Below the pieces are notes generated by a model, which saw nothing but the letters and a program-made list of their open reading frames with translations, was not told the DNA's origin and did not search any database. Position numbers and translations under genes: made by a program. This document shows positions 21,284 through 28,726 of a stretch of 64,000 nt of DNA, in pieces (position 1 is the first letter of the stretch; every line of letters starts with the position of its first letter). The DNA lies in contig CACLMT010000005.1 in the NCBI GenBank assembly GCA_902608115.1, forward strand, positions 1 to 64,000, read 5' to 3'. This DNA is from an uncultured SAR86 cluster bacterium. GTDB lineage: Bacteria; Pseudomonadota; Gammaproteobacteria; Magnimaribacterales; D2472.

Positions 21284-22045
21284 ATGGATTTAGATAAAAA
21301 AATATCAATTGTTACTGGGGCAGGGCAAGGCATTGGAGAGGGCATAGCAAAGACTCTAGTTAGATATGGGTCAAAAGTGCTCCTTGTAGATCAAAACGGT
21401 AAATCTGTTAAAAAAGTAACAGATCAAATTAATTCTGAATTTGTTAATGCTGCATTAAGTTATGAAGCAGACTTAAGTAAATCAGATGAGATAGATAAAA
21501 TGCTTGGATATGCTATAGATCAATATGGTCATATTGATTGTATTTGCAATAATGCAGCTGCATCGAAAGGTATTGGTCCTGTGGAGGATTATTCGTTAGA
21601 TGATGTGCAAAACACATTAGATCTAACTTTTACTTCATTATGGAAATGTCTTCAAGGTGAGATCAAAATATTGAAAGGCCAGTCACGTCCTGGAAGCATA
21701 GTAAACATTTCATCAAATTCAGCAATCAAAGGGTATGCATTTAATTCGATTTATGCAGCCAGCAAGGCAGCAGTAAATAACTTAACTCAGTCAGTTGCGA
21801 AGGAGCTTGCAAGGAATGGGATTAGAGTTAATGCTGTTTCTCCAGGTACGATTAATACACCTGGAGTAAGACAATATTTTAAACAAGAACCTAAAGCTCA
21901 AGAGATGTTAGAAAATTCATCTTTATTGAGAAGGATTGGAGAACCAGAGGAAATTGGTGAAATGGTTGCATTCCTTTTATCTGATAGCTCATCTTATATT
22001 ACTGGGCAAATTATTTCAGTTGATGGTGGCGCATCAATTAATTAG
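21284..22045 (+). CDS. Short-chain dehydrogenase/reductase
   Basis: Classical NAD(P)-dependent SDR, 253 residues. GAGQGIGEG is the cofactor motif, NNAA lies near residue 89, the catalytic Ser is in NISSNSA, YAASK carries the Tyr and Lys, and the C-terminal ITGQIISVDGGASIN is the usual end of FabG-like enzymes. The acidic residue after beta-2 (LLVDQNG) suggests NAD preference. Substrate is not predictable. It lies nine bases after the hydrolase and its stop touches the possible GTG start of the following nuclease gene. Confidence 0.88.
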   Translation: MDLDKKISIVTGAGQGIGEGIAKTLVRYGSKVLLVDQNGKSVKKVTDQINSEFVNAALSYEADLSKSDEIDKMLGYAIDQYGHIDCICNNAAASKGIGPVEDYSLDDVQNTLDLTFTSLWKCLQGEIKILKGQSRPGSIVNISSNSAIKGYAFNSIYAASKAAVNNLTQSVAKELARNGIRVNAVSPGTINTPGVRQYFKQEPKAQEMLENSSLLRRIGEPEEIGEMVAFLLSDSSSYITGQIISVDGGASIN

Positions 22046-22053
22046 TGCTCCAT

Positions 22054-22743
22054 ATGGTTAATCAAAAATTTCAATATCCTGAACTCGTACGAGTTGAAAA
22101 AAATGATGTTCGATATTACCAGGACTCTAATGATCATTTAGTTCCATCGGTCACAACTATTTTATCTGCTACAGGAGATAAATCTGGAATTAATGCTTGG
22201 AAGCGAAGAGTAGGAAAAAAGGTTGCAAAACAAGTTGTAGATGAAGCAATCACAATTGGTACAGCAGTACATTTAGCAATAGAAAATTATCTAAACGATT
22301 GTGAATGGAAGAATTTTTCAGATGATAGGTTAGGTCTATTGGCGTATCAAATATCTAAAAGGTTTGTAGAAGATTGTCTATCTGATATTGATGAAGTTTG
22401 GGGTCTTGAATCCGGTCTTGTAGTTGAGGGATTATATGCTGGGACTGCAGATTGTATTGGTATCTATAAAGGAAATCCTACTATTATTGATTTTAAAACT
22501 GCTAAAAAAATCAAACCAAAAGATTGGATCGAAGATTATTTTTTACAAGGAGCTGCATATGCAAATGCTCACAATGTAATGTTTAATACAGAAATTAGAT
22601 CAATTGCAATTTTAATGGTTGATAGAGATTTGTTATTTAAGGAATTTCTAGTTGAAAAAAAAGAATTTGAAAGCTTTACAAATACTTGGAAGCAACGAAT
22701 TATTAGCTATTATAAAATTAATAAAGCTTTAGGGAGAGAATAA
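22054..22743 (+). CDS. PD-(D/E)XK exonuclease-like protein (MGME1-like)
   Basis: Probable DNA exonuclease of 229 residues. The motif series of the RecB-type nuclease fold is visible: GTAVHLAIE, a Glu in WGLESGLV, the metal-binding Asp in AGTADCIG, the Asp and Lys of IIDFKTAKK, and the Gln and Tyr of FLQGAAYA. The order and spacing recall human mitochondrial exonuclease MGME1 and phage-encoded relatives. An in-frame GTG three codons upstream overlaps the previous stop; the ATG is given here, without a good ribosome-binding site for either. It sits between two SDR genes with no phage or repair genes near, so neighbours do not explain its job. The following SDR starts right after its stop. Confidence 0.72.
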   Translation: MVNQKFQYPELVRVEKNDVRYYQDSNDHLVPSVTTILSATGDKSGINAWKRRVGKKVAKQVVDEAITIGTAVHLAIENYLNDCEWKNFSDDRLGLLAYQISKRFVEDCLSDIDEVWGLESGLVVEGLYAGTADCIGIYKGNPTIIDFKTAKKIKPKDWIEDYFLQGAAYANAHNVMFNTEIRSIAILMVDRDLLFKEFLVEKKEFESFTNTWKQRIISYYKINKALGRE

Positions 22744-23481
22744 ATGGTTGATATAAAAGATAAAGTTATTTTGATTACTGGAGCCAGTTCTGGGTTTGGA
22801 AGAGTGACAGCAAAAATGTGTATTGAATTAGGTGCAAAAGTAATACTAGGCGCTAGAAGAGAAAAAAATCTTAAAGACTTATGTGATGAATTGGGATCAG
22901 ATGTTTCAACTTATTTGGTAACAGATGTTACTTCAAAAGAGCAAATGCATGCACTAGCCCAGCATGGGATTAAAAAATTTGGTCACATAGATTCTTTGGT
23001 TAATAATGCCGGTGTAATGCCTCTTTCTCTTTTAGAAAAGGGCAGAACGGATGAATGGGATCAAATGATCGATGTAAACATTAAGGGTGTTTTGTATGGT
23101 ATAGATTCAGTTTATTCTCATATGCTTGAAAGAGAATCAGGTCAGATAATAAATATTTCATCTGTGGCTGGTAAAAGAGTTATGCCTGGAAGTGCTGTAT
23201 ATTCAGGAACTAAATATGCAGTTAGGGCTATTTCAGAGGGATTGCGTGTAGAGTCAGCTGGAAAAATTCAAGTCACCTGCATTTATCCAGGCGCTTTTAT
23301 GACTGAACTTGCATTTACCATAAAAGATGAATCAATGATGGAAGCGTTAATGAGCAGAGGGCTCGGTGCTATTGCACAACCAGCCGAGAGAGTGGCTGAA
23401 TCAATAATTTATGCTTTGCAGCAAGATCCAGGTGTATCAGTTAATGAAATTGTAATACGTCCAACTGCACAAGACGCATAA
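22744..23481 (+). CDS. NADP-dependent SDR, clavaldehyde-dehydrogenase/YdfG-like
   Basis: SDR of 245 residues. GASSGFGRVTA is the cofactor motif, followed by GARRE after beta-2, where the arginines indicate NADP. NNAG lies near residue 87, the catalytic residues are in NISSVAG and YSGTK, and the C-terminal IVIRPTAQ is typical of the group annotated as YdfG or clavulanate dehydrogenase-like. These usually reduce small aldehydes or oxidise hydroxy acids. It starts directly after the nuclease stop and is followed eight bases later by the amidohydrolase, so it belongs to one run of at least five plus-strand genes. Confidence 0.87.
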   Translation: MVDIKDKVILITGASSGFGRVTAKMCIELGAKVILGARREKNLKDLCDELGSDVSTYLVTDVTSKEQMHALAQHGIKKFGHIDSLVNNAGVMPLSLLEKGRTDEWDQMIDVNIKGVLYGIDSVYSHMLERESGQIINISSVAGKRVMPGSAVYSGTKYAVRAISEGLRVESAGKIQVTCIYPGAFMTELAFTIKDESMMEALMSRGLGAIAQPAERVAESIIYALQQDPGVSVNEIVIRPTAQDA

Positions 23482-23492
23482 TAAATACATTG

Positions 23493-25169
23493 ATGAATTA
23501 TAAAAAAATCCTGTCTCCTTTGGCATTGTATTTACTATCCTTTTCAGTAAATGGTAATTGTATAGATGCAAATTTAGTCCTCATTAATGGAAAAGTCTAT
23601 ACAGGCAACCTTAACCAACCCATCGCTAGAACAATTGCAATTAAAGATCAATATATAGTTTATGTAGACAATAAAGAATATTCTCATGAGTTAATTTGTG
23701 AAAATCCCCAAATTCTTGATTTAAAAGGACAATACATATTTCCAGGATTCACTGATGCTCATGGTCATCTAAAAGGTATTGGATATCGAGAGCTTACTTT
23801 AAATCTTCAGGGCATCAATTCCTTAAAAGAAACATTAACAAAAGTAAAGCTTTACATTAAAGATAAAAAACCTGGCGATTGGATTATTGGTAGAGGATGG
23901 ATCGATAAAGTTTGGCCAGAGAAAAGATTTCCTAATAAATTTGATTTGGATGAATTCTCACCTCTAAATCCTGTGGTTCTTGAAAGGGCAGATGGACATG
24001 CAGTTGTAGTTAACAGTTTGGCATTAGGCTTAGCAAATATTAATTCTGATACCCCTAATCCACATGGAGGATTTATTGAAAAAAATAAAAAGGGTGAACC
24101 AACTGGTTTATTAGTTGATATGGCTGCAAATTTAATCTTAGATTTAATACCAAAGCAGTCACTGGAAATGGATAAAGAAGCCTTCATTAAAGGGTTGGAA
24201 AGAAATGTCAGCATAGGTTGGACTCAAATTCATGTTCCTGGGGGAACATATCAAGATATTGCTATATTGAACAATATTAAGGCTGAAGGTAATTTGTTAC
24301 AAAGAATATATTTTATGGTAGATGATGGAGGCCCTGCTAAAAGATTACTTGATGAAGGACCAATAATAGATCCTGATCATTTTCTAACAGTTAGAACAAT
24401 TAAAATGTATTCTGATGGAGCGCTTGGCTCTAGAGGAGCTGCCCTTTTAGATAAATATAATGATTATGATGGTTATGGACATTTTATTTTTATTGAAGAT
24501 GAAACTAAGCCTAAATTAATAAAAGCATTAAAAATTGGAATTCAAATTGCTACACATGCTATTGGAGATCATGCTAATAGGGTTGTATTAGACTGGTATG
24601 AAGAAGCTTTTAATCAAGTGAATATCAACGAAAGGGCGGTAAGTGATCCTAGGTGGAGAATTGAGCACTCACAAAATATTACGCCTATTGACCAAGGAAG
24701 ATTTTTTGAATTAGGCGTTATTCCTTCAATGCAACCATCACATGCAATCGGAGATTTGCATTTTGCAATTGATCGATTGGGTTTTGAAAGAATCAATAAT
24801 GCATATGCATGGAGAGATTTAATTGACAAAGGGTTAATTATTTCTGGTGGCACTGATGCGCCTGTTGAGATCGGTGATCCTAGAATAGAATTCTATGCAG
24901 CTGTAACAAGAAAAGATCTTGATGGATATCATTCAAAAGGATGGAACCTTCATCAAGCTTTAACAAGGGAAGAAGCCATTAAATTATTTACTATATGGCC
25001 AGCTATAGCAGCATTTCAAGATAATATAAAAGGCACTATTGAAAAAGGAAAATTAGCAGATTTCACAGTTTTTAATAAAGATCTTATGGCTATACCGGTT
25101 GAAGAAATCTTAAATTCAAAAAATATCCTAACTATAGTAGGTGGGAAAATAGTTTATAAAGATTTATAA
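23493..25169 (+). CDS. Secreted YtcJ-like amidohydrolase
   Basis: Metal-dependent hydrolase of the amidohydrolase_3 family, 558 residues. It has an N-terminal signal peptide (hydrophobic up to about SVNG, with Cys at about residue 22), then the HxH metal motif in FTDAHGHLKG, a His in THAIGDHANR, the HSQ block (RIEHSQNITP) and an Asp in SGGTDAPVE. These match YtcJ-like enzymes, which hydrolyse N-acyl or carbamoyl bonds. The signal peptide points to a periplasmic location. I chose the ATG over the adjoining upstream TTG. It is tightly linked to the SDR before and the Ddn-like gene after (no gap). The substrate is not predictable. Confidence 0.85.
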   Translation: MNYKKILSPLALYLLSFSVNGNCIDANLVLINGKVYTGNLNQPIARTIAIKDQYIVYVDNKEYSHELICENPQILDLKGQYIFPGFTDAHGHLKGIGYRELTLNLQGINSLKETLTKVKLYIKDKKPGDWIIGRGWIDKVWPEKRFPNKFDLDEFSPLNPVVLERADGHAVVVNSLALGLANINSDTPNPHGGFIEKNKKGEPTGLLVDMAANLILDLIPKQSLEMDKEAFIKGLERNVSIGWTQIHVPGGTYQDIAILNNIKAEGNLLQRIYFMVDDGGPAKRLLDEGPIIDPDHFLTVRTIKMYSDGALGSRGAALLDKYNDYDGYGHFIFIEDETKPKLIKALKIGIQIATHAIGDHANRVVLDWYEEAFNQVNINERAVSDPRWRIEHSQNITPIDQGRFFELGVIPSMQPSHAIGDLHFAIDRLGFERINNAYAWRDLIDKGLIISGGTDAPVEIGDPRIEFYAAVTRKDLDGYHSKGWNLHQALTREEAIKLFTIWPAIAAFQDNIKGTIEKGKLADFTVFNKDLMAIPVEEILNSKNILTIVGGKIVYKDL

Positions 25170-25604
25170 ATGACCGCCTGGCGTTTTATTAATCCACTTA
25201 CTTCATTTATTGCTCGCTCACCCATTCATTTTTTAATAACTAATAATATTTTGGTAATTAATTTTAAGGGAAGAAGAAGTGAAAAGAACTACTTGATCCC
25301 CGTAAGTTATCATAAACATGAAAATCAACTTACTTGTGTTACGCTCAGGTCTAATCTTTGGTGGAAAAATTTAAAAGAAATTTCTCAAACTAATATATGG
25401 TTTAAAGGTAAATTAGTTAAAGTTGGGGTTCATCTGGAGTATACAGATGATGAAAATGTTAGAGAAAATTTAACGAAATTAGTTACGGATAATCCCATTG
25501 ATGCATTTTTTGCAAATATAAAATTAAATAAAGATGGAATTCCGAATAACGAAGATTTAATCCATGCATCAAAACTACACATGGTTTTAAAGTTTATTCT
25601 CTGA
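25170..25604 (+). CDS. Ddn/DUF385-like nitroreductase-family protein
   Basis: Small split-barrel protein of 144 residues. RFINPLTSFIARSPIH, then FKGRRSEKNYLIPVSY, and later SNLWWKNL correspond to the conserved blocks of the deazaflavin-dependent nitroreductase (Ddn, DUF385) family. Many proteobacterial members have no F420 and unknown function, so I do not assign a reaction. It starts right after the amidohydrolase stop. Its 3' end overlaps the convergent OB-fold gene by 11 bases. Confidence 0.65.
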   Translation: MTAWRFINPLTSFIARSPIHFLITNNILVINFKGRRSEKNYLIPVSYHKHENQLTCVTLRSNLWWKNLKEISQTNIWFKGKLVKVGVHLEYTDDENVRENLTKLVTDNPIDAFFANIKLNKDGIPNNEDLIHASKLHMVLKFIL

Positions 25605-25980
25605 TTTTGATCTGTTTTTCTGTTCTTATTTCTAATTGTGTTCTGCCGTCGTAATCTGATATTAGACCTTTTACACAAACAGACTTTCTTTTCAGAAATT
25701 TATCTGGTCTATAAGAAAAGTATTTAGAATATCTCCCATACCAAATCACCCCAGTCATTTGCTGATTTGGATAATCTCTACCAAAGTTTAGAAAAATTGG
25801 ACCTCCAGAGGAGTTCTTTAGATATTTTGTAGATACAATTCTTCCACAAACAATTTTTGTTTCTCCTAGATATTTGTATGCTTCACTTGCTTTTATTGGT
25901 TGCTCTTCTTGGGAAAAGATATTGGTAGTTAAACCAGATAAAGCTACAAAAAAGAGTGTTGATATAATTAGTTTATTCAT
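25594..25980 (-). CDS. Exported small OB-fold-like protein
   Basis: A 128-residue protein with a signal peptide ending at NIFSQ. The mature part has YLGETKIVCGRIVSTKY and later VCVKGLISDYDGRTQLEI, a beta-barrel pattern seen in periplasmic OB-fold proteins related to nucleic-acid- or ligand-binding domains. Two Cys (about 45 and 104) could form a disulfide in the periplasm. Function unknown. It stands alone on the minus strand, divergent from the HD-domain gene. Confidence 0.6.
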   Translation of the reverse strand: MNKLIISTLFFVALSGLTTNIFSQEEQPIKASEAYKYLGETKIVCGRIVSTKYLKNSSGGPIFLNFGRDYPNQQMTGVIWYGRYSKYFSYRPDKFLKRKSVCVKGLISDYDGRTQLEIRTEKQIKIRE

Positions 25981-26006
25981 TAGTTAATATTAATATATAT
26001 TGAGAT

Positions 26007-26036
26007 TTTACTCTGAATCAAGTAATTTTATATAAT
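26007..26036 (+). promoter_or_regulatory. Sigma-70 promoter for the HD-domain gene
   Basis: TATAAT at 26031-26036 is a perfect -10, with TTTACT eighteen bases upstream as a moderate -35. Transcription would start near 26043, twenty bases before the ATG, leaving room for the CGGAAG ribosome-binding site. Confidence 0.5.
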
Positions 26037-26063
26037 AACTTAAATAAATTACGGAAGAACCTT

Positions 26064-26606
26064 ATGTTTACAAGAATGGATCAAAGTACAAAAGAAGAAT
26101 GGCAGCACATTAGTGATCAACATATGCCCCATATTTTTGATATGCCTAAAAGAATTATTTCAATGTTAAAACAAACTAAAGATTTAACATTAGGTTTTGC
26201 AACAGACCAACTACATCATGCTCTCCAAACAGCTACTATGGCTAGAAGAGCTGGAGCAGAAGATGAAATGATTCTTATAAGTTTAATTCATGATATTGGT
26301 AAAGTTATTAATGTTCCCAATCATGGTCAAATAGCTGCAGAAATGATCAAGCCATATGTCAGTGAAGATGCTTATCATATTATTCGCACCCATCAAGATT
26401 TCCAAGGAGAACACTATTATCACTATATGGGAAAACCCCAAGATTTAAGAAAACAATATAAAAATGAATCATGGTATAAGAAAGCAACTGAATTTACTGA
26501 TGATTGGGATCAAGCTGCTTTTGACCCTGAATACGAACTAGATTCATTGGAATCTTTTGAGCCTCTAATAAATAAATTTTTTGCTGCTCCTCATTCAGTA
26601 ATTTAG
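26064..26606 (+). CDS. HD-domain protein, PhnZ/MIOX-like fold
   Basis: A 180-residue single HD domain. Metal ligands are visible as His in LHHALQTA, the HD pair in LIHDIGKV, His in PNHGQIAA, His in RTHQDFQG and Asp in DDWDQAAFDP. This six-ligand layout fits a two-metal centre like those of PhnZ (phosphonate oxygenase) and myo-inositol oxygenase. The C-terminal AFDPEYELDSLESFEPL is typical of PhnZ-like proteins. The Tyr and Glu that I recall PhnZ using to hold its substrate (Tyr24, Glu27) align to Thr and Phe here, so a phosphonate substrate is not supported. It could be an oxygenase or a phosphohydrolase. It converges with the Rieske operon and stands alone. Confidence 0.75.
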   Translation: MFTRMDQSTKEEWQHISDQHMPHIFDMPKRIISMLKQTKDLTLGFATDQLHHALQTATMARRAGAEDEMILISLIHDIGKVINVPNHGQIAAEMIKPYVSEDAYHIIRTHQDFQGEHYYHYMGKPQDLRKQYKNESWYKKATEFTDDWDQAAFDPEYELDSLESFEPLINKFFAAPHSVI

Positions 26607-26685
26607 ATCATTTATGATCCTTTGAAAGAATATTAATTGAGTTACAGCTCAAGGTTCAAAAACTTAGGTTGTCTATTTAAAAAGA

Positions 26686-27858
26686 TTAATTTTCAATTAA
26701 CAGATCTGAGTTAATCTTACTTATAGACTTTTCGTTTGGTTTGTTATCTATATTTGAAACAGGAATATATTTTCTAATTTTATTTGCGCTATCTATAAGG
26801 CATATTTCAGATTCTGCTAAAGGACCAGTTACAAACCCTGAAGTACTCATACCTTCTTGAACTAAATTAATAAGCTTTGTATCTTCTTTATTAACTTGTC
26901 TATTGATCCTCCAATTTAAATAACGGGCAATTTTCATTTCTCTTCTATGATCTGGAAGAGCATAAGGAATTTCTCTTATCATTGTCGTAGTGGAGTTAAG
27001 TGGAATAAATTGCATAAAATCCATTTGTTCTGGATAGACATCAAATGCAAGATTAGGCCACATCCGATAGTAAAGCCACAATCTTTGCTTATCTTCATCT
27101 AAGTGTTCTATCTTGGGAATAAATTTATTATATAGTTTATTTGATAAGTTGTTCTTTCTTATTTTTCTTCCATCTCCCCACATTTTATGGATTAAACCAC
27201 CATTTGGACTTACCTCCAATCCATAGCTTTTACCTACCAAAGCTGACAGGCCGGCATGGGCAACAGGGATATGGAGGGCATCCACATAGTTATCTGCTAT
27301 TTGTTTCCAGTTAACTAATCTGTGACGCATAGTAACTCGTCCAAGTGGTTCAAGCTCTTCAAAACGATAAGGTTTAATTTCTTCTAAATACGGACTAAAT
27401 TGATTTGCAACGCTTGGGCCATCTGTTGAAATTAATCTAACAAATATAAATCCTTGAAAGATTTCCATCTCGATGGGTTTTAAACTATGTTTTGACTTAT
27501 CAAGTTCTTTGAACTCATCTTGGTGTGGCACTTTAATTAAATTTCCCTGAAGGTCATACCCCCAAGCATGATAAGGACAAGAAATTCTTTTTTTGCAATT
27601 CCCTGAATTTTTATCAATTAATTTAGTAGCTCGATGTGAGCAGACGTTATGAAATGCGCGGATAACATTATCATTACCCTTAATAACAAGAATGCGTTCA
27701 TGAAATATATTTAAAGTAAAATAATCCCCAATATTAGGGATGTTAGATGTATGACAAATAAGTTGCCAATTGCAAAGAAATAAACTGTTTTTTTCTAATT
27801 CAAAGAACTCATTACTAGTATAAGTCCATGCAGGTAAACTTTTTGATAACGTCATCAT
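26686..27858 (-). CDS. Rieske non-haem iron oxygenase, alpha subunit
   Basis: Ring-hydroxylating-type oxygenase of 390 residues. The Rieske [2Fe-2S] cluster is bound by CSH and CPYH (NVCSHRATK and ISCPYHAWGYDL). The mononuclear iron site is the N-x-x-D-x-x-H pattern in DNYVDALHIPVAHAGL, near residue 190. The start follows the guanidine-hydrolase stop with no gap (TAG ATG ATG), so translation is coupled. No ferredoxin or reductase gene is adjacent, so electrons must come from elsewhere. Relatives include N-demethylating oxygenases for betaine and carnitine as well as aromatic hydroxylases; the operon suggests a nitrogen-containing substrate. Confidence 0.88.
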   Translation of the reverse strand: MMTLSKSLPAWTYTSNEFFELEKNSLFLCNWQLICHTSNIPNIGDYFTLNIFHERILVIKGNDNVIRAFHNVCSHRATKLIDKNSGNCKKRISCPYHAWGYDLQGNLIKVPHQDEFKELDKSKHSLKPIEMEIFQGFIFVRLISTDGPSVANQFSPYLEEIKPYRFEELEPLGRVTMRHRLVNWKQIADNYVDALHIPVAHAGLSALVGKSYGLEVSPNGGLIHKMWGDGRKIRKNNLSNKLYNKFIPKIEHLDEDKQRLWLYYRMWPNLAFDVYPEQMDFMQFIPLNSTTTMIREIPYALPDHRREMKIARYLNWRINRQVNKEDTKLINLVQEGMSTSGFVTGPLAESEICLIDSANKIRKYIPVSNIDNKPNEKSISKINSDLLIEN

Positions 27859-28719
27859 CTAAGATCTAAGTAAGGGTCTAGTTAAACACGTAGGTCCACC
27901 TTCACCCTTTTTACTTATTTCATCTCCTTTATAAGTCCTAACAGTACAGCCTGATTTTTTTAAATCATTTTCTACATTAGGAATATTTTCTAGCATGATA
28001 ATTGATCTAGGTGCAGTTGCCAAAACATTGCACCCCATCAATGAATATTCTTTGCTTGAAACCTTCACAAATTCCATGCCTAAATTAACTAGCCAATTTA
28101 TAAATGATTTAGGCATAAGTGGCTTATATATTAGAGCTAAATTTTTATCGAAAGGTGAGATAATTGACATCAAATGAAGAACATCTTCAGGATGATCTGG
28201 CTCAGGAAGCTTCACAATATGAAGATCAATGCCAGGACCTAATATTTTCTTTAATTGATTTATCCCTTCAAGATTAGTTCTCGATCCAAGACCAACTGCT
28301 GCATGGTTATTATCAATCCATATAAAGTCACCACCTTCAAGTGTTCCAGGCGGTTTAATTTGTCCTGCAACCCTGTGACCCATTTTAGATAATGTATGGA
28401 AATTATCTATGGCTTCTGGCGTTCTAGAAGCTCTTCCCATATTACACAAAATCAAGCCTTTTGGAGATATCAAAACGCTATCTCTAGCATAAATACTATC
28501 TATGGTTAGATTATCAGAGGTAGGTAAATCAATGATTTTAATATCATCATCTTCAAGCAATTCTCTAAATTTAGTAAATTCTATAACCGCGTCTTTGAAA
28601 TTAGGTTTTGAATGAAATCTTAATCTCTTCCATTCACTGGCTAGCTTTTTGTCATTTACAAAGCCAGATTCAGGATTTCTAATAGCAACCTGAGCAATCT
28701 TTGAGTATTCATTAAACAT
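27859..28719 (-). CDS. Guanidine-modifying hydrolase (DDAH / arginine deiminase superfamily)
   Basis: A 286-residue pentein-fold enzyme of the amidinotransferase superfamily (COG1834 type). The catalytic Cys is in GGPTCLTRPLL at the C-terminus, the His in DVLHLMSI (about residue 180), and acidic residues in TLEGGDFIW. An N-terminal asparagine/aspartate block (YARDSV) is also conserved. Family members cleave the guanidine group of arginine, dimethylarginine or agmatine, giving citrulline-type products. Full arginine deiminase is about 400 residues because of an extra helical domain, so dimethylarginine dimethylaminohydrolase or a related enzyme fits the length better. It sits between an amino-acid permease and the Rieske oxygenase. 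Confidence 0.78.
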   Translation of the reverse strand: MFNEYSKIAQVAIRNPESGFVNDKKLASEWKRLRFHSKPNFKDAVIEFTKFRELLEDDDIKIIDLPTSDNLTIDSIYARDSVLISPKGLILCNMGRASRTPEAIDNFHTLSKMGHRVAGQIKPPGTLEGGDFIWIDNNHAAVGLGSRTNLEGINQLKKILGPGIDLHIVKLPEPDHPEDVLHLMSIISPFDKNLALIYKPLMPKSFINWLVNLGMEFVKVSSKEYSLMGCNVLATAPRSIIMLENIPNVENDLKKSGCTVRTYKGDEISKKGEGGPTCLTRPLLRS

Positions 28720-28726
28720 AGTTATG

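Noticed and set aside
22054-22743. Prophage remnant around the PD-(D/E)XK nuclease
   Set aside because: No integrase, capsid, portal, lysis or repeat sequence is near; neighbours are ordinary metabolic genes with matching base composition.
26064-26606. phnZ phosphonate oxygenase
   Set aside because: The substrate-loop Tyr and Glu I recall for PhnZ are not conserved and no phosphonate gene is linked, so only the fold is called.
26606-26619. GATCAT-TT-ATGATC hairpin as a terminator between convergent genes
   Set aside because: The stem is short and AT-rich with a two-base loop and has no T-run after it on either side.
27859-28719. Full arginine deiminase (arcA)
   Set aside because: At 286 residues it lacks the extra helical domain of arginine deiminase, and no arcB or arcC is adjacent.
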